This document shows positions 1 to 10,651 of a stretch of DNA of 64,000 bases, in pieces. Each line of letters begins with the position of its first letter. Position 1 is the first letter of the stretch. The stretch spans positions 1,550,001 through 1,614,000 of the forward strand of contig NZ_CP080437.1 of NCBI RefSeq assembly GCF_021216655.1. The letters run 5' to 3'. The notes under the pieces were generated by a model. It saw nothing but the letters and a program-made list of their open reading frames with translations, was not told where the DNA came from and made no database searches. Origin of the DNA: Clavibacter michiganensis (GTDB lineage: Bacteria > Actinomycetota > Actinomycetes > Actinomycetales > Microbacteriaceae). The position numbers were made by a program, and so were the translations under genes.

Positions 1-819
1 CCCGTGATGCGCGACGGCGCCGGCACCGCCTGGGAGAGCGCGGCGCCCGCCACCCCCGCCGGCATCGCCTCCCACGTCCTCCTGCTCCAGGACCTCTCCC
101 CCGCGTGGGTCAGCCAGGTGAACGCGCCGCTGTGGAGCGTGGCCGTCGAGTGGCAGATCTACTTCATCATGCCGCTGATGCTTCTGCCGCTCTGGCGGCG
201 GTGGGGCGGGCTGCCCGTCGTCGCCGTCGCCACTGTCGTCATGACCGGCGCGTCCCTCGCCGGCTTCGCCCCGTGGGCGTGCCCGTGGCTGCTGGGCCTC
301 TTCGCCGCCGGGATGCTCGCCGCCGAGCTCACGGTCGGGGCTCGCCCGCGCTGGGCGTCCGACCGGCTGCTGCTCGCGGTGGCCGTGGGCGCCGCGGCCG
401 TGCTGCTCCTCGGGATCACGGTCCTCCAGGGAAGCGTGTGGGCCGCGGAGCTCGTCGCCGGCGCGGGCTTCGCGTCGCTCCTCGCGTGGGCCGGCGGGCG
501 CACGATGGCCGGATCCCGACCCCGCGCGCTCGGCGCCTTCGTCACCCGTCCGGCGCAGCGGCTCGGGCTCGTCTCCTACAGCGTGTACCTCGTGCACAGC
601 CCGTTCCTGGCGCTCGGCAACCTCCTGCTGCTGCCGCTCGGGCTGCCCACGGGCGCGCACGCCGCGCTGATGCTCCTGGTCGTCGCGCCGCTCGCGGTCG
701 CGGCCGGCTTCGGCTTCTTCCACCTCGTGGAGCGCCACTTCCTGAACACGCGCCAGGTGCACGTGACGGAGACGGCGGATCCCGGTGCGGCGCCCGTCGC
801 GCCCCGGCCGGCGGCCTGA
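1..819 (+). CDS. Acyltransferase family 3 membrane protein (C-terminal part)
   Basis: The frame is open from the first base of the window, so the 5' end is missing; the first in-frame starts (GTG at 4, ATG at 7) are probably internal. The visible 270 residues have about six hydrophobic segments and the motif WSVAVEWQIYFIMPL near residue 45, typical of the OafA/YrhL acyltransferase-3 family, followed by SYSVYLVHSPFL near residue 190, the usual C-terminal element. Family members are multi-pass inner-membrane enzymes that O-acylate cell-surface sugars or lipids. The catalytic His-containing N-terminal part lies outside the window, so substrate cannot be inferred. Confidence 0.75.
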   Translation, partial: PVMRDGAGTAWESAAPATPAGIASHVLLLQDLSPAWVSQVNAPLWSVAVEWQIYFIMPLMLLPLWRRWGGLPVVAVATVVMTGASLAGFAPWACPWLLGLFAAGMLAAELTVGARPRWASDRLLLAVAVGAAAVLLLGITVLQGSVWAAELVAGAGFASLLAWAGGRTMAGSRPRALGAFVTRPAQRLGLVSYSVYLVHSPFLALGNLLLLPLGLPTGAHAALMLLVVAPLAVAAGFGFFHLVERHFLNTRQVHVTETADPGAAPVAPRPAA

Positions 820-845
820 GCAGCTCGATCGGTCCGCTGAGAAGG

Positions 846-920
846 TGCCCCCGCAGGGACTCGAACCCTGACCTGTAGCGATTTTAAGTCGCCCGTCTCT
901 GCCAATTGGACTACGGGGGC
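846..920 (-). tRNA. tRNA-Leu (anticodon UAA), short variable region
   Basis: Read on the minus strand the 75 nt fold as a tRNA: 7-bp acceptor stem GCCCCCG/CGGGGGC with discriminator A, anticodon stem GGCGA/UCGCU around loop CTTAAAA (anticodon UAA), T stem CAGGG/CCCTG around TTCGAGT. CCA is not encoded. The variable region is only about six nucleotides, whereas bacterial tRNA-Leu normally has a long class II variable arm. I believe similar short-arm UAA tRNAs occur in other actinobacteria, but this is from memory. Confidence 0.85.
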
Positions 921-983
921 GGCGCGCCTCGGCGCTCCCGACAGCCTACGGTCGCGGCGCAAATCCGCGGTGCCCGGGCATGA

Positions 984-1017
984 CGACGGCCCGCGCGCTG
1001 CTGCGTGCGGGCCGTCG
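984..1017 (-). terminator. Hairpin downstream of ndh
   Basis: An 11-bp perfect inverted repeat (CGACGGCCCGC / GCGGGCCGTCG) with a 12-nt loop lies 17 bp after the ndh stop codon. There is no T tract, as is common for GC-rich actinobacterial terminators. It separates ndh from tRNA-Leu. Confidence 0.55.
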
Positions 1018-1034
1018 AGAGTGGTGCGGGTGGA

Positions 1035-2522
1035 TCAGGCCGAGGGCTTCTCGTCCGCGTTCTCCGCGCCGGGCGACGAGCTGTAGCTGCCCGCGAGCGC
1101 CGGGGACTTCTCGCCCTCGGTGGGCGCGTCGGCCTTGTCGTCGGCGGCCTTCTTGGCGGGCGCCTCCTCCTTCTTCACGGGAGCGGCCGGCGCGGCGTCC
1201 GCGGCGGGACGCGGGCGCGACGCGAACGTCTCGAACGCGGTGCGCGGGGTCTCGCGCGCCTCGAGCGAGACGATGTCGCGGCCCCAGACCAGATTGTTCA
1301 CCCAGCCGGTGACGACGCGCGCCTTGCGCTCGAAGGACGGGATCGCGAGTCCGTGGTAGCCGCGGTGCATGACCCACGCGGGGAAGCCGGTGATGCCGAG
1401 CTTCCCGGACTGGAACGCGCCCTGGTACAGGCCCAGGCCCGCGACGGCGCCGAGGTTCTTGTGGAAGTAGTCGGTGATCCCCTCGCCGCGGAGGCTCGCG
1501 GTGAGGTTCTTCGCCATGAGCTTGCCCTGGCGCACGGCGTGCTGCGCGTTGGGCACGCAGAAGCCGCCGACGCCGCCGCCCGTGAGGTCGGGGGTGGCCG
1601 CCACGTCGCCGGCGCCCCAGGCGTCCGCGACGATGCCGTCGTCGCCCTCGACACGACCGTCGGCGCGCACGCGCAGGCGCCCGCGCTCCTCGATCGGGAG
1701 GTCGGTGTTCTTGAGCATCGGGCTGGCCATGACGCCCGCGGTCCAGACGATGACGTCGGACTCGAACGACTCGCCCGTCGACAGCTCGACGACGCCGCCG
1801 ACGGCCGACTTGAGCTGCGTGTCCAGGTGCACGAGCGCGCCGCGTTCGGCGAGGTTCTTCAGCACCCAGTGGCTGGTCTCGAGCGACACCTCGGGCATGA
1901 TGCGGCCCATCGCCTCGATGAGGTGGAAGTGCGTGTCCTCGAAGTCGATCTCGGGGTACTTCTTCACGAGGTCGGTCGCGATGCTGCGCATCTCGGCGAA
2001 GACCTCGATGCCCGCGAAGCCGCCGCCGACCACCACGAAGGTGAGGAGGCGCTCGCGCTCGGGGCCGGCGGGCAGCGTGGCCGCGCGGTCGAAGTTGGCG
2101 AAGATGCGGTCGCGGATGGCGACGGCCTCCTCGATCGTCTTCAGGCCGATGGCCTCGTCCGCGACGCCCGGGATCGGGAACGTGCGCGAGACGCTGCCCG
2201 CGGTGACGACGATGATGTCGTACGCGAACTCGTAGGGCTCGCCCACGGGCGGCGTGATGGTCGCGGTCTTCGACGCGTGGTCGATGCCGGTGACCTTCGC
2301 CGTGACGACGTTGGTGGTGCGGAGGTGGCGGCGCTGCGAGACGACCGCGTGGCGGGGCTCGATGGATCCGGAGACCACCTCGGGCAGGAACGGCTGGTAC
2401 GTCATGTACGGCAGCGGGTCGACCATGGTGACCTCGGCCTCGCCGGATCGGAGGTGCGACTCGAGCTTCCATGCCGTGTAGAAACCGGCGTAGCCGCCGC
2501 CGACGATCAGGATTTTGGGCAC
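1035..2522 (-). CDS. ndh: Type II NADH dehydrogenase (NDH-2)
   Basis: Non-proton-pumping NADH:quinone oxidoreductase: it passes electrons from NADH via FAD to membrane menaquinone and feeds the respiratory chain. The protein (495 aa from GTG at 2522) opens with the FAD-binding Rossmann motif GGGYAGFYTAWKLE within the first 20 residues, and has the second dinucleotide motif VVVGGGFAGIEVFAEM in the middle for NADH. AGGGAG lies about 10 nt before the GTG; the longer open frame upstream is not needed. The last 60 residues are a low-complexity Ala/Lys/Pro/Glu tail after the conserved domain, which is longer than in most NDH-2 proteins. It is a single gene between a protease gene and tRNA-Leu, with a hairpin after its stop. 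Confidence 0.92.
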   Translation of the reverse strand: MPKILIVGGGYAGFYTAWKLESHLRSGEAEVTMVDPLPYMTYQPFLPEVVSGSIEPRHAVVSQRRHLRTTNVVTAKVTGIDHASKTATITPPVGEPYEFAYDIIVVTAGSVSRTFPIPGVADEAIGLKTIEEAVAIRDRIFANFDRAATLPAGPERERLLTFVVVGGGFAGIEVFAEMRSIATDLVKKYPEIDFEDTHFHLIEAMGRIMPEVSLETSHWVLKNLAERGALVHLDTQLKSAVGGVVELSTGESFESDVIVWTAGVMASPMLKNTDLPIEERGRLRVRADGRVEGDDGIVADAWGAGDVAATPDLTGGGVGGFCVPNAQHAVRQGKLMAKNLTASLRGEGITDYFHKNLGAVAGLGLYQGAFQSGKLGITGFPAWVMHRGYHGLAIPSFERKARVVTGWVNNLVWGRDIVSLEARETPRTAFETFASRPRPAADAAPAAPVKKEEAPAKKAADDKADAPTEGEKSPALAGSYSSSPGAENADEKPSA

Positions 2523-2559
2523 GATGGATGACTCCCTGCAGGTTGTGGTCGAAATCAGG

Positions 2560-3843
2560 CTACCCCTTCCGGAGCAGCCGCCTGAAATGCCGCGATGCGA
2601 CGACGGCCATGGCCGCCGCGAGCGCCGCGAAGACGGAGAGGACGAGGGCGGGGATCCCCACGTCGCGGAGCGTGCCGACGGTCGGCAGCGCACCGGCCGC
2701 TGGGTCGGCGGTGGGGCCGTCGGCGGGCACCGCGGGCGCGGGGTCCGGGGTGGCGGACGCGGCCGGATCCGGCGTCGCGGCGGGCGCGCGGCGGTACAGG
2801 CGCACCCACTCCTCCAGGTCGCCCAGCGGCTTCCCGCTCACGGGCGCGACGTCGGCCGTCACGGCGGCCGCCGCGTCGACGAGCCCGCGGCCGTAGATCT
2901 CCGGCTGGCCCTTCTGCCGGGCCGTGGCGAGCACGCGCTCCACGACGTCGTCGGCCTTGAGCTCCGGATGCGCGGCCCGCACGAGCGCGACGACGCCCGA
3001 GACGAGGGGCGCCGCGCCGCTCGTGCCGCTCCACTGCACGTACCGGCCGCCGGGCTCGACGCCGACCAGCTGCTCGCTGGGCGCGGCCACCGCGATGGTG
3101 ATGCCCTGCGACGACGCGTCGAAGCTCGCGGCGCCCGAGCGGTCGACGCCCGCGACCGCGAGCACGCCCGGGATGGTGGCGGGCGCGCCCACCTCGGTGG
3201 TGCCGCTCCCCCGGTTGCCGGCAGCCGCGACGACCACGACGTCGTGCTCGTAGGCGTAGAGGAACGCGCGGTCCCAGCTCTCCGGCCAGTCGAGCGAGTT
3301 GCGGGTGAGGGACATGTTGATGACGCTCGCGCCGTTGTCGACGGCCCAGCGGACGGCGTCGGCGATCTGCGCGTCCTCGTCGCGCGCGCCGGGGGTCGGG
3401 CCGCCGAGCGCGACCGAGACGCTGAGGACGCTCGCGGCCGGGGCGACGCCGATCACGCCGGATCCGGTGCCGGTGCCGCGGCCGGCGAGGAGCGACGCGA
3501 CCATCGTGCCGTGCTCGCTCGAGGCGCCGACGGGCTTCGTGCCGTCCGCGGATCCGACGCCCGAGACGTCGGTGCCGCCGGCGACCGCGCCGCGCAGGTC
3601 GGCGACGGATGCGTCGACGCCCGTGTCGATGACGGCGACCTTCACGCCCTCGCCGCGGGTGGTCTGCCACGCCTGCTCGATGCCGTAGTCGGCGAGCCAG
3701 TACTCGCGCTCGCGGACGGGATCCGCCTGGGCGGGCGTCGCCGCCGCGAGCGCGGTGGCGAGGGCGATGATCCCGACCGCGGCCGCCCGCACGAGGCGGC
3801 GCCCGGGCCGGGTCGACGCGCGCGCACCTGGCGCGGGCATCAT
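2560..3843 (-). CDS. Secreted, C-terminally anchored subtilisin-like (S8) serine protease
   Basis: 427 aa. The N-terminus is a signal peptide (basic residues, hydrophobic segment about 18-34, likely cleavage after AQA at 40). The S8 triad is complete: Asp73 in VAVIDTGVD, His111 in EHGTMVASLLAGRG, Ser275 in WSGTSGAAPLVSG, with the oxyanion Asn210 in AAAGNRG. A Pro/Ala/Asp-rich linker then leads to a C-terminal transmembrane helix and a short basic tail, giving a mycosin-like layout with the protease outside the membrane. Either ATG of the pair at 3838-3843 could be the start; the outer one overlaps the DUF501 stop codon, so the gene is probably translated with the ftsB-DUF501 transcript. No ESX secretion genes are visible, so mycosin function is not implied. 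Confidence 0.9.
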   Translation of the reverse strand: MMPAPGARASTRPGRRLVRAAAVGIIALATALAAATPAQADPVREREYWLADYGIEQAWQTTRGEGVKVAVIDTGVDASVADLRGAVAGGTDVSGVGSADGTKPVGASSEHGTMVASLLAGRGTGTGSGVIGVAPAASVLSVSVALGGPTPGARDEDAQIADAVRWAVDNGASVINMSLTRNSLDWPESWDRAFLYAYEHDVVVVAAAGNRGSGTTEVGAPATIPGVLAVAGVDRSGAASFDASSQGITIAVAAPSEQLVGVEPGGRYVQWSGTSGAAPLVSGVVALVRAAHPELKADDVVERVLATARQKGQPEIYGRGLVDAAAAVTADVAPVSGKPLGDLEEWVRLYRRAPAATPDPAASATPDPAPAVPADGPTADPAAGALPTVGTLRDVGIPALVLSVFAALAAAMAVVASRHFRRLLRKG

Positions 3844-4355
3844 GCCGCGTCGGGGTCGGCGCACTCGCAGACGTCGGGCGACCACGAGGCCCGGGCCAGC
3901 GCGATGTCGCCGATGGGGTTCACGCCCGGACCCGCGGCGAGCGCGTGGCCCGCGAGGGCGTGCAGGCACTTGACGCGCACGGGCATGCCGCCCGCGGAGA
4001 CGCCCGCGAGCTCGGGCACCACGAGGATCGACTCGCGGTCGGCGAGGTAGGACGCGTGGGCGGCCGCGTACGCGTCGCGCATCGCCTCGTCCTCCGCGAG
4101 GTCGTCCTGCAGCTCGGCCATCACGTGCTCGGCCTCGAGGTGCGAGATGGCGGCGGTGGCCGCGGGGTGGCACAGGTAGTACAGCGTCGGGAACGGCGTG
4201 CCGTCGGTGAGGCGCGGGGCGGTGCTCACGACGGTGGGGTTGCCGCAGACGCAGCGGGCGGCGATGCCGACCACGTCGCGCGCCGGGCGGCCGAGCTGGG
4301 CGGTGACGACGCGCACGTCGCGCTCGGAGGGCGGGTCGAAGGGGGGTCGGGTCAC
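3840..4355 (-). CDS. DUF501 domain protein
   Basis: 171 aa cytoplasmic protein of the DUF501 family, widely found in actinobacteria next to the FtsB-like septum initiator, as here. It begins MTRPPFDPPSERDVRVVTAQLGRP and has two cysteine-containing segments, RCVCGNPTV (near residue 35) and the C-terminal CECAD, plus a conserved HPAATAAISHLE stretch. Biochemical function is unknown; the Cys/His pattern could bind metal, which is inference. Its start overlaps the ftsB stop by four bases (ATGA) and its stop overlaps the protease start, so the three genes are translationally coupled. Confidence 0.85.
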   Translation of the reverse strand: MTRPPFDPPSERDVRVVTAQLGRPARDVVGIAARCVCGNPTVVSTAPRLTDGTPFPTLYYLCHPAATAAISHLEAEHVMAELQDDLAEDEAMRDAYAAAHASYLADRESILVVPELAGVSAGGMPVRVKCLHALAGHALAAGPGVNPIGDIALARASWSPDVCECADPDAA

Positions 4356-4912
4356 TGGTCGCCTCCCTGGACGGATCCCTGGAGCTGGTCGGGCGGGGTG
4401 TCGCTGAGGGCGCTCGTGAGCGCGGATCCGAGCAGGGCCTGCACCCAGTCCTGCTTCGTCTCCTGGAGGTCGGCGCTGATGGGCGCGCCGTCGGGCGTGG
4501 TGGTGGCGGCGTCGCCTGTCGCGGCGGGCAGCCCGCGGACGAGGTAGCTCGTCTCGCCGGGCATCACGTAGAAGAGGCGGTCGCGCACCTGCGCCTTGAG
4601 GAAGGCCGGGTCGTCGTAGCGGGCGCGCTGGTCCTGGAGCTGGGCGATGGTGCCCTTCTGGGCGTCCACCGCGCTCTGCAGGCTGCTGAGCTGCTGCCGC
4701 TGCTCGAGGTAGATGCGGAGGCCCGGGGCGAGCACCACGACCGTGAGGACGAGCAGCACGAGCACCATCACGGAGAAGCCGGAGAAGCGCATGCTGCGGA
4801 GCCAGTTGCCCGCGGGCGCGTCGCCGTCGGGCAGCGCCACGGGGACGCGCTCGGTGCGCGGACGCGGAGCGCGGCGGGCGCGGAGGGTGTCGAGGCCGGG
4901 GAAGCGGGCCAT
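4352..4912 (-). CDS. ftsB: FtsB/DivIC-like septum formation initiator
   Basis: 186 aa bitopic membrane protein: a cytoplasmic Arg/Pro-rich N-terminus, one transmembrane helix at about 43-64, a short extracytoplasmic coiled coil (about 66-97, heptad-like QQLSSLQSAVDAQKGTIAQL) and the conserved segment RYDDPAFLKAQVRDRLFYVMPGETSYLV. This is the FtsB/DivIC family, which links FtsQ and FtsL in the divisome and signals activation of septal peptidoglycan synthesis. The position directly downstream of eno is conserved in many bacteria. The C-terminal 60 residues after the family domain are low complexity. Confidence 0.9.
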   Translation of the reverse strand: MARFPGLDTLRARRAPRPRTERVPVALPDGDAPAGNWLRSMRFSGFSVMVLVLLVLTVVVLAPGLRIYLEQRQQLSSLQSAVDAQKGTIAQLQDQRARYDDPAFLKAQVRDRLFYVMPGETSYLVRGLPAATGDAATTTPDGAPISADLQETKQDWVQALLGSALTSALSDTPPDQLQGSVQGGDQ

Positions 4913-4958
4913 CGGTCCTCCTTCGTGTGCGGATCGGGTCGTGCGGGTGCGGGACGGC

Positions 4959-4991
4959 GATCCGCCCGCGCCAGGTGGGCGCGGGCGGATC
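4959..4991 (-). terminator. Hairpin between eno and ftsB
   Basis: A perfect 14-bp inverted repeat (GATCCGCCCGCGCC / GGCGCGGGCGGATC) with a 5-nt loop lies just past the eno stop codon. No T tract follows. It probably terminates or attenuates the eno transcript before ftsB. Confidence 0.65.
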
Positions 4992-4998
4992 GGCCGGA

Positions 4999-8511
<3,513 letters not shown>

Positions 8512-9291
8512 TCAGGCGGTCCGGCCCGCGCCGGGGACCGCGTCGTCGGCGTCGATCCCGCTGTCGCCCGCACGCGGCTCCGCCCCCTGGGTCTCCGCCG
8601 CCTGGATCTCCGCCGCCTGGATCTCCGCGGTCAGCGACCGCAGCGTCGTCCGCAGCGCGCGCTCCGCGTCGAGGCCGCGCGACCTCGCCGAGACCACGAC
8701 CGCGAGCAGCAGCCGGCCGAGGTCGTCCTCGTCGTCGACCGGGATCGCGGCCGGGGCGTCCGCCTCCAGCAGGCCGACGCGCTCCGCCCGGCCGAGCAGC
8801 TTGTCGGCGAGCGCGAGGGACGGCATGCCCATCGGGATCCCGTCGACGACGCTCGTGCGCGCCGACTTCTCACGGTCCTTGGCGGCGCCCCAGACGCGCA
8901 GGACCTCCTCGACGGTGTCGGCGCGCTCGTCGCCGAAGACGTGCGGGTGGCGGCGCACCATCTTCTCCGTCGCGGTGCGGGCGACGTCCGCGAGGTCGAA
9001 GCCCTCGCCCTCGGTGCGCGCGATGTCGGCGTGGAAGACGACCTGGAGCAGCACGTCGGCGAGCTCCTCGCGCATGCCGGGCACGTCGTCGGTCTCGATG
9101 GCCTCGACGAGCTCGTGGCTCTCCTCGAGCAGGTACGGCACGAGGGTCCGGTGCGTCATCTGCCGGTTCCAGACGCAGCCGTCGGGGGCCCGGAGGACGG
9201 CCATCGCGGCGGCGAGCTCCGCGACGGCGGCGGACGCGGCCTCGGATCCCGATGCGGCGGCGGACGCGGACGGGGACGCGGGCTCGCTCAT
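8512..9291 (-). CDS. mazG: MazG family nucleoside triphosphate pyrophosphohydrolase
   Basis: 259 aa. MazG proteins hydrolyse (d)NTPs to NMP and pyrophosphate, cleaning the nucleotide pool or lowering stress alarmones. The all-alpha NTP pyrophosphatase fold is shown by LLEESHELVEAIETDDVP and REELADVLLQVVFHADIA, the ExxE...ExxD metal-binding set, then KMVRRHPHVFGD and VWGAAKDREK. The N-terminal 30 residues are Ala/Ser-rich. The C-terminal part carries a short direct repeat in DNA and protein (AEIQAAEIQAAETQ, about 8600-8640). Only one MazG domain is well preserved, as usual in actinobacteria. It is divergent from nhaA. Confidence 0.9.
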   Translation of the reverse strand: MSEPASPSASAAASGSEAASAAVAELAAAMAVLRAPDGCVWNRQMTHRTLVPYLLEESHELVEAIETDDVPGMREELADVLLQVVFHADIARTEGEGFDLADVARTATEKMVRRHPHVFGDERADTVEEVLRVWGAAKDREKSARTSVVDGIPMGMPSLALADKLLGRAERVGLLEADAPAAIPVDDEDDLGRLLLAVVVSARSRGLDAERALRTTLRSLTAEIQAAEIQAAETQGAEPRAGDSGIDADDAVPGAGRTA

Positions 9292-9398
9292 CCCGCCATC
9301 CTCGCACCGGGCCGCCGGTAGGCTGAGGGTCGGTGTGCCGGGAAGTCTGGTCGGCGGCGGGTGACCGTCTCCCCCTCCATCGACCCCGGAAGGCCCCC

Positions 9399-10628
9399 AT
9401 GACCTCCCTCATCCGCTCCGAGCGCGTCGCCGCCGGGCTCCTCCTGCTCGCCGCCGTCGTCGGCCTCGTCGTCGCGAACACGCCGGCCGGGCCCGGCCTC
9501 CTCGCCTGGGCCGACGGGCACCTCGCCCTCCCCGCGATCGGCGTCGACCTGTCGCTCCGGCACTGGGTCAGCGACGGCCTGCTCGTCGTCTTCTTCTTCA
9601 TCGTCGCGGTCGAGCTCAAGCACGAGTTCCTGGCCGGCGGGTTGAACAGCGTCTCGCGCGCCCTCGTGCCCGCCATCGCGGCGGTCGGCGGCGTCGTGGT
9701 GCCCGCGCTCGTCTACCTCGCGATCACGGCGGGCAGCGGGCTCGAGCGCGGCTGGCCCGTGCCCACCGCGACCGACATCGCCTTCGCGCTCGGCGTCCTC
9801 GCGGTGTTCGGGCGCGGGCTGCCCGCCGCCGTCCGCGTGTTCCTCCTCGCGCTCGCGGTGCTCGACGACCTCATCGCCATCGGGATCATCGCGGTCTTCT
9901 TCACGACAGACCTCGACCTGGGCGCGCTCGCCATCGCGGTCGCGGGCGTCGTGCTGTTCGCGGTGGTCGGGCGCCTCGGCGTCGGGCGGACGGGCGCCGC
10001 CCGGATCGCCGTGGTCGCGCTGCTGGTGCTCGTCGCGCTCGTGACGTGGTGGGCGACGCTCTCCTCCGGGATCCACGCGACCATCGCCGGCGTCGCACTC
10101 GGCTTCGCGCTCCCCCGCCTCTCCGGGCTCCGCGCCGCGCACGCGCTGGAGCCCGCCTCCAACGGGATCGTCCTGCCGCTGTTCGCGTTCTCCGCCGCGC
10201 TCGTCGCGATCCCCGCGATCGGCCTCGCGGAGCTCGCGCCCGCGTTCTGGGGCATCGCGCTCGCGCTGCCGCTCGGCAAGCTCGTGGGGATCACCGCGGG
10301 CGGGCTGCTCGGCGCGTGGGTCGCGCGCCGCCGCGGATCCGCCGGCGGACTCGCGGTGCCGGATCTCGTGACCGTGTCGCTCCTCGGCGGCATCGGCTTC
10401 ACGGTGTCGCTGCTGATGAGCGAGCTCGCGTTCGCGGGCCTCGACGACGTGCGCGACGAGGGCACGCTCGCGGTGCTGCTGGGATCCGGCGTCGCGATCG
10501 TCGCGGCGGCCGTCACGCTGTCGATCCGCAGCCGCCGGGCACGCCGCGCCGGCGCCGCCGCTGATGACGACGACGCGACGCGGGACGACTTCCCGGCCCA
10601 CGCGGACGGCGGACCGGCCCGCGCCTAG
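9399..10628 (+). CDS. nhaA: Na+/H+ antiporter NhaA
   Basis: 409 aa, about 12 transmembrane segments. Electrogenic antiporter that exports Na+ (or Li+) for H+ in pH and salt homeostasis. The NhaA signatures are present: VPTATDIAFALGVLAVFG with the interrupted-helix TD pair (Asp126), and the ion-binding aspartate pair in LALAVLDDLIAIGI (156-157). The ATG at 9399 has GGAAGG 6 nt upstream and gives the normal N-terminus MTSLIRSERVAAGLLLL; an upstream GTG at 9333 is unlikely. The C-terminal tail is charged and cytoplasmic. Convergent with mfd, separated by only 23 bp. Confidence 0.93.
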   Translation: MTSLIRSERVAAGLLLLAAVVGLVVANTPAGPGLLAWADGHLALPAIGVDLSLRHWVSDGLLVVFFFIVAVELKHEFLAGGLNSVSRALVPAIAAVGGVVVPALVYLAITAGSGLERGWPVPTATDIAFALGVLAVFGRGLPAAVRVFLLALAVLDDLIAIGIIAVFFTTDLDLGALAIAVAGVVLFAVVGRLGVGRTGAARIAVVALLVLVALVTWWATLSSGIHATIAGVALGFALPRLSGLRAAHALEPASNGIVLPLFAFSAALVAIPAIGLAELAPAFWGIALALPLGKLVGITAGGLLGAWVARRRGSAGGLAVPDLVTVSLLGGIGFTVSLLMSELAFAGLDDVRDEGTLAVLLGSGVAIVAAAVTLSIRSRRARRAGAAADDDDATRDDFPAHADGGPARA

Positions 10629-10651
10629 GCGCCGACCGGACCGCGGCCGGC

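Noticed and set aside
2560..3843. Mycosin of an ESX secretion locus
   Set aside because: The protease has mycosin-like topology, but no eccB/C/D/E or WXG100 genes lie nearby.
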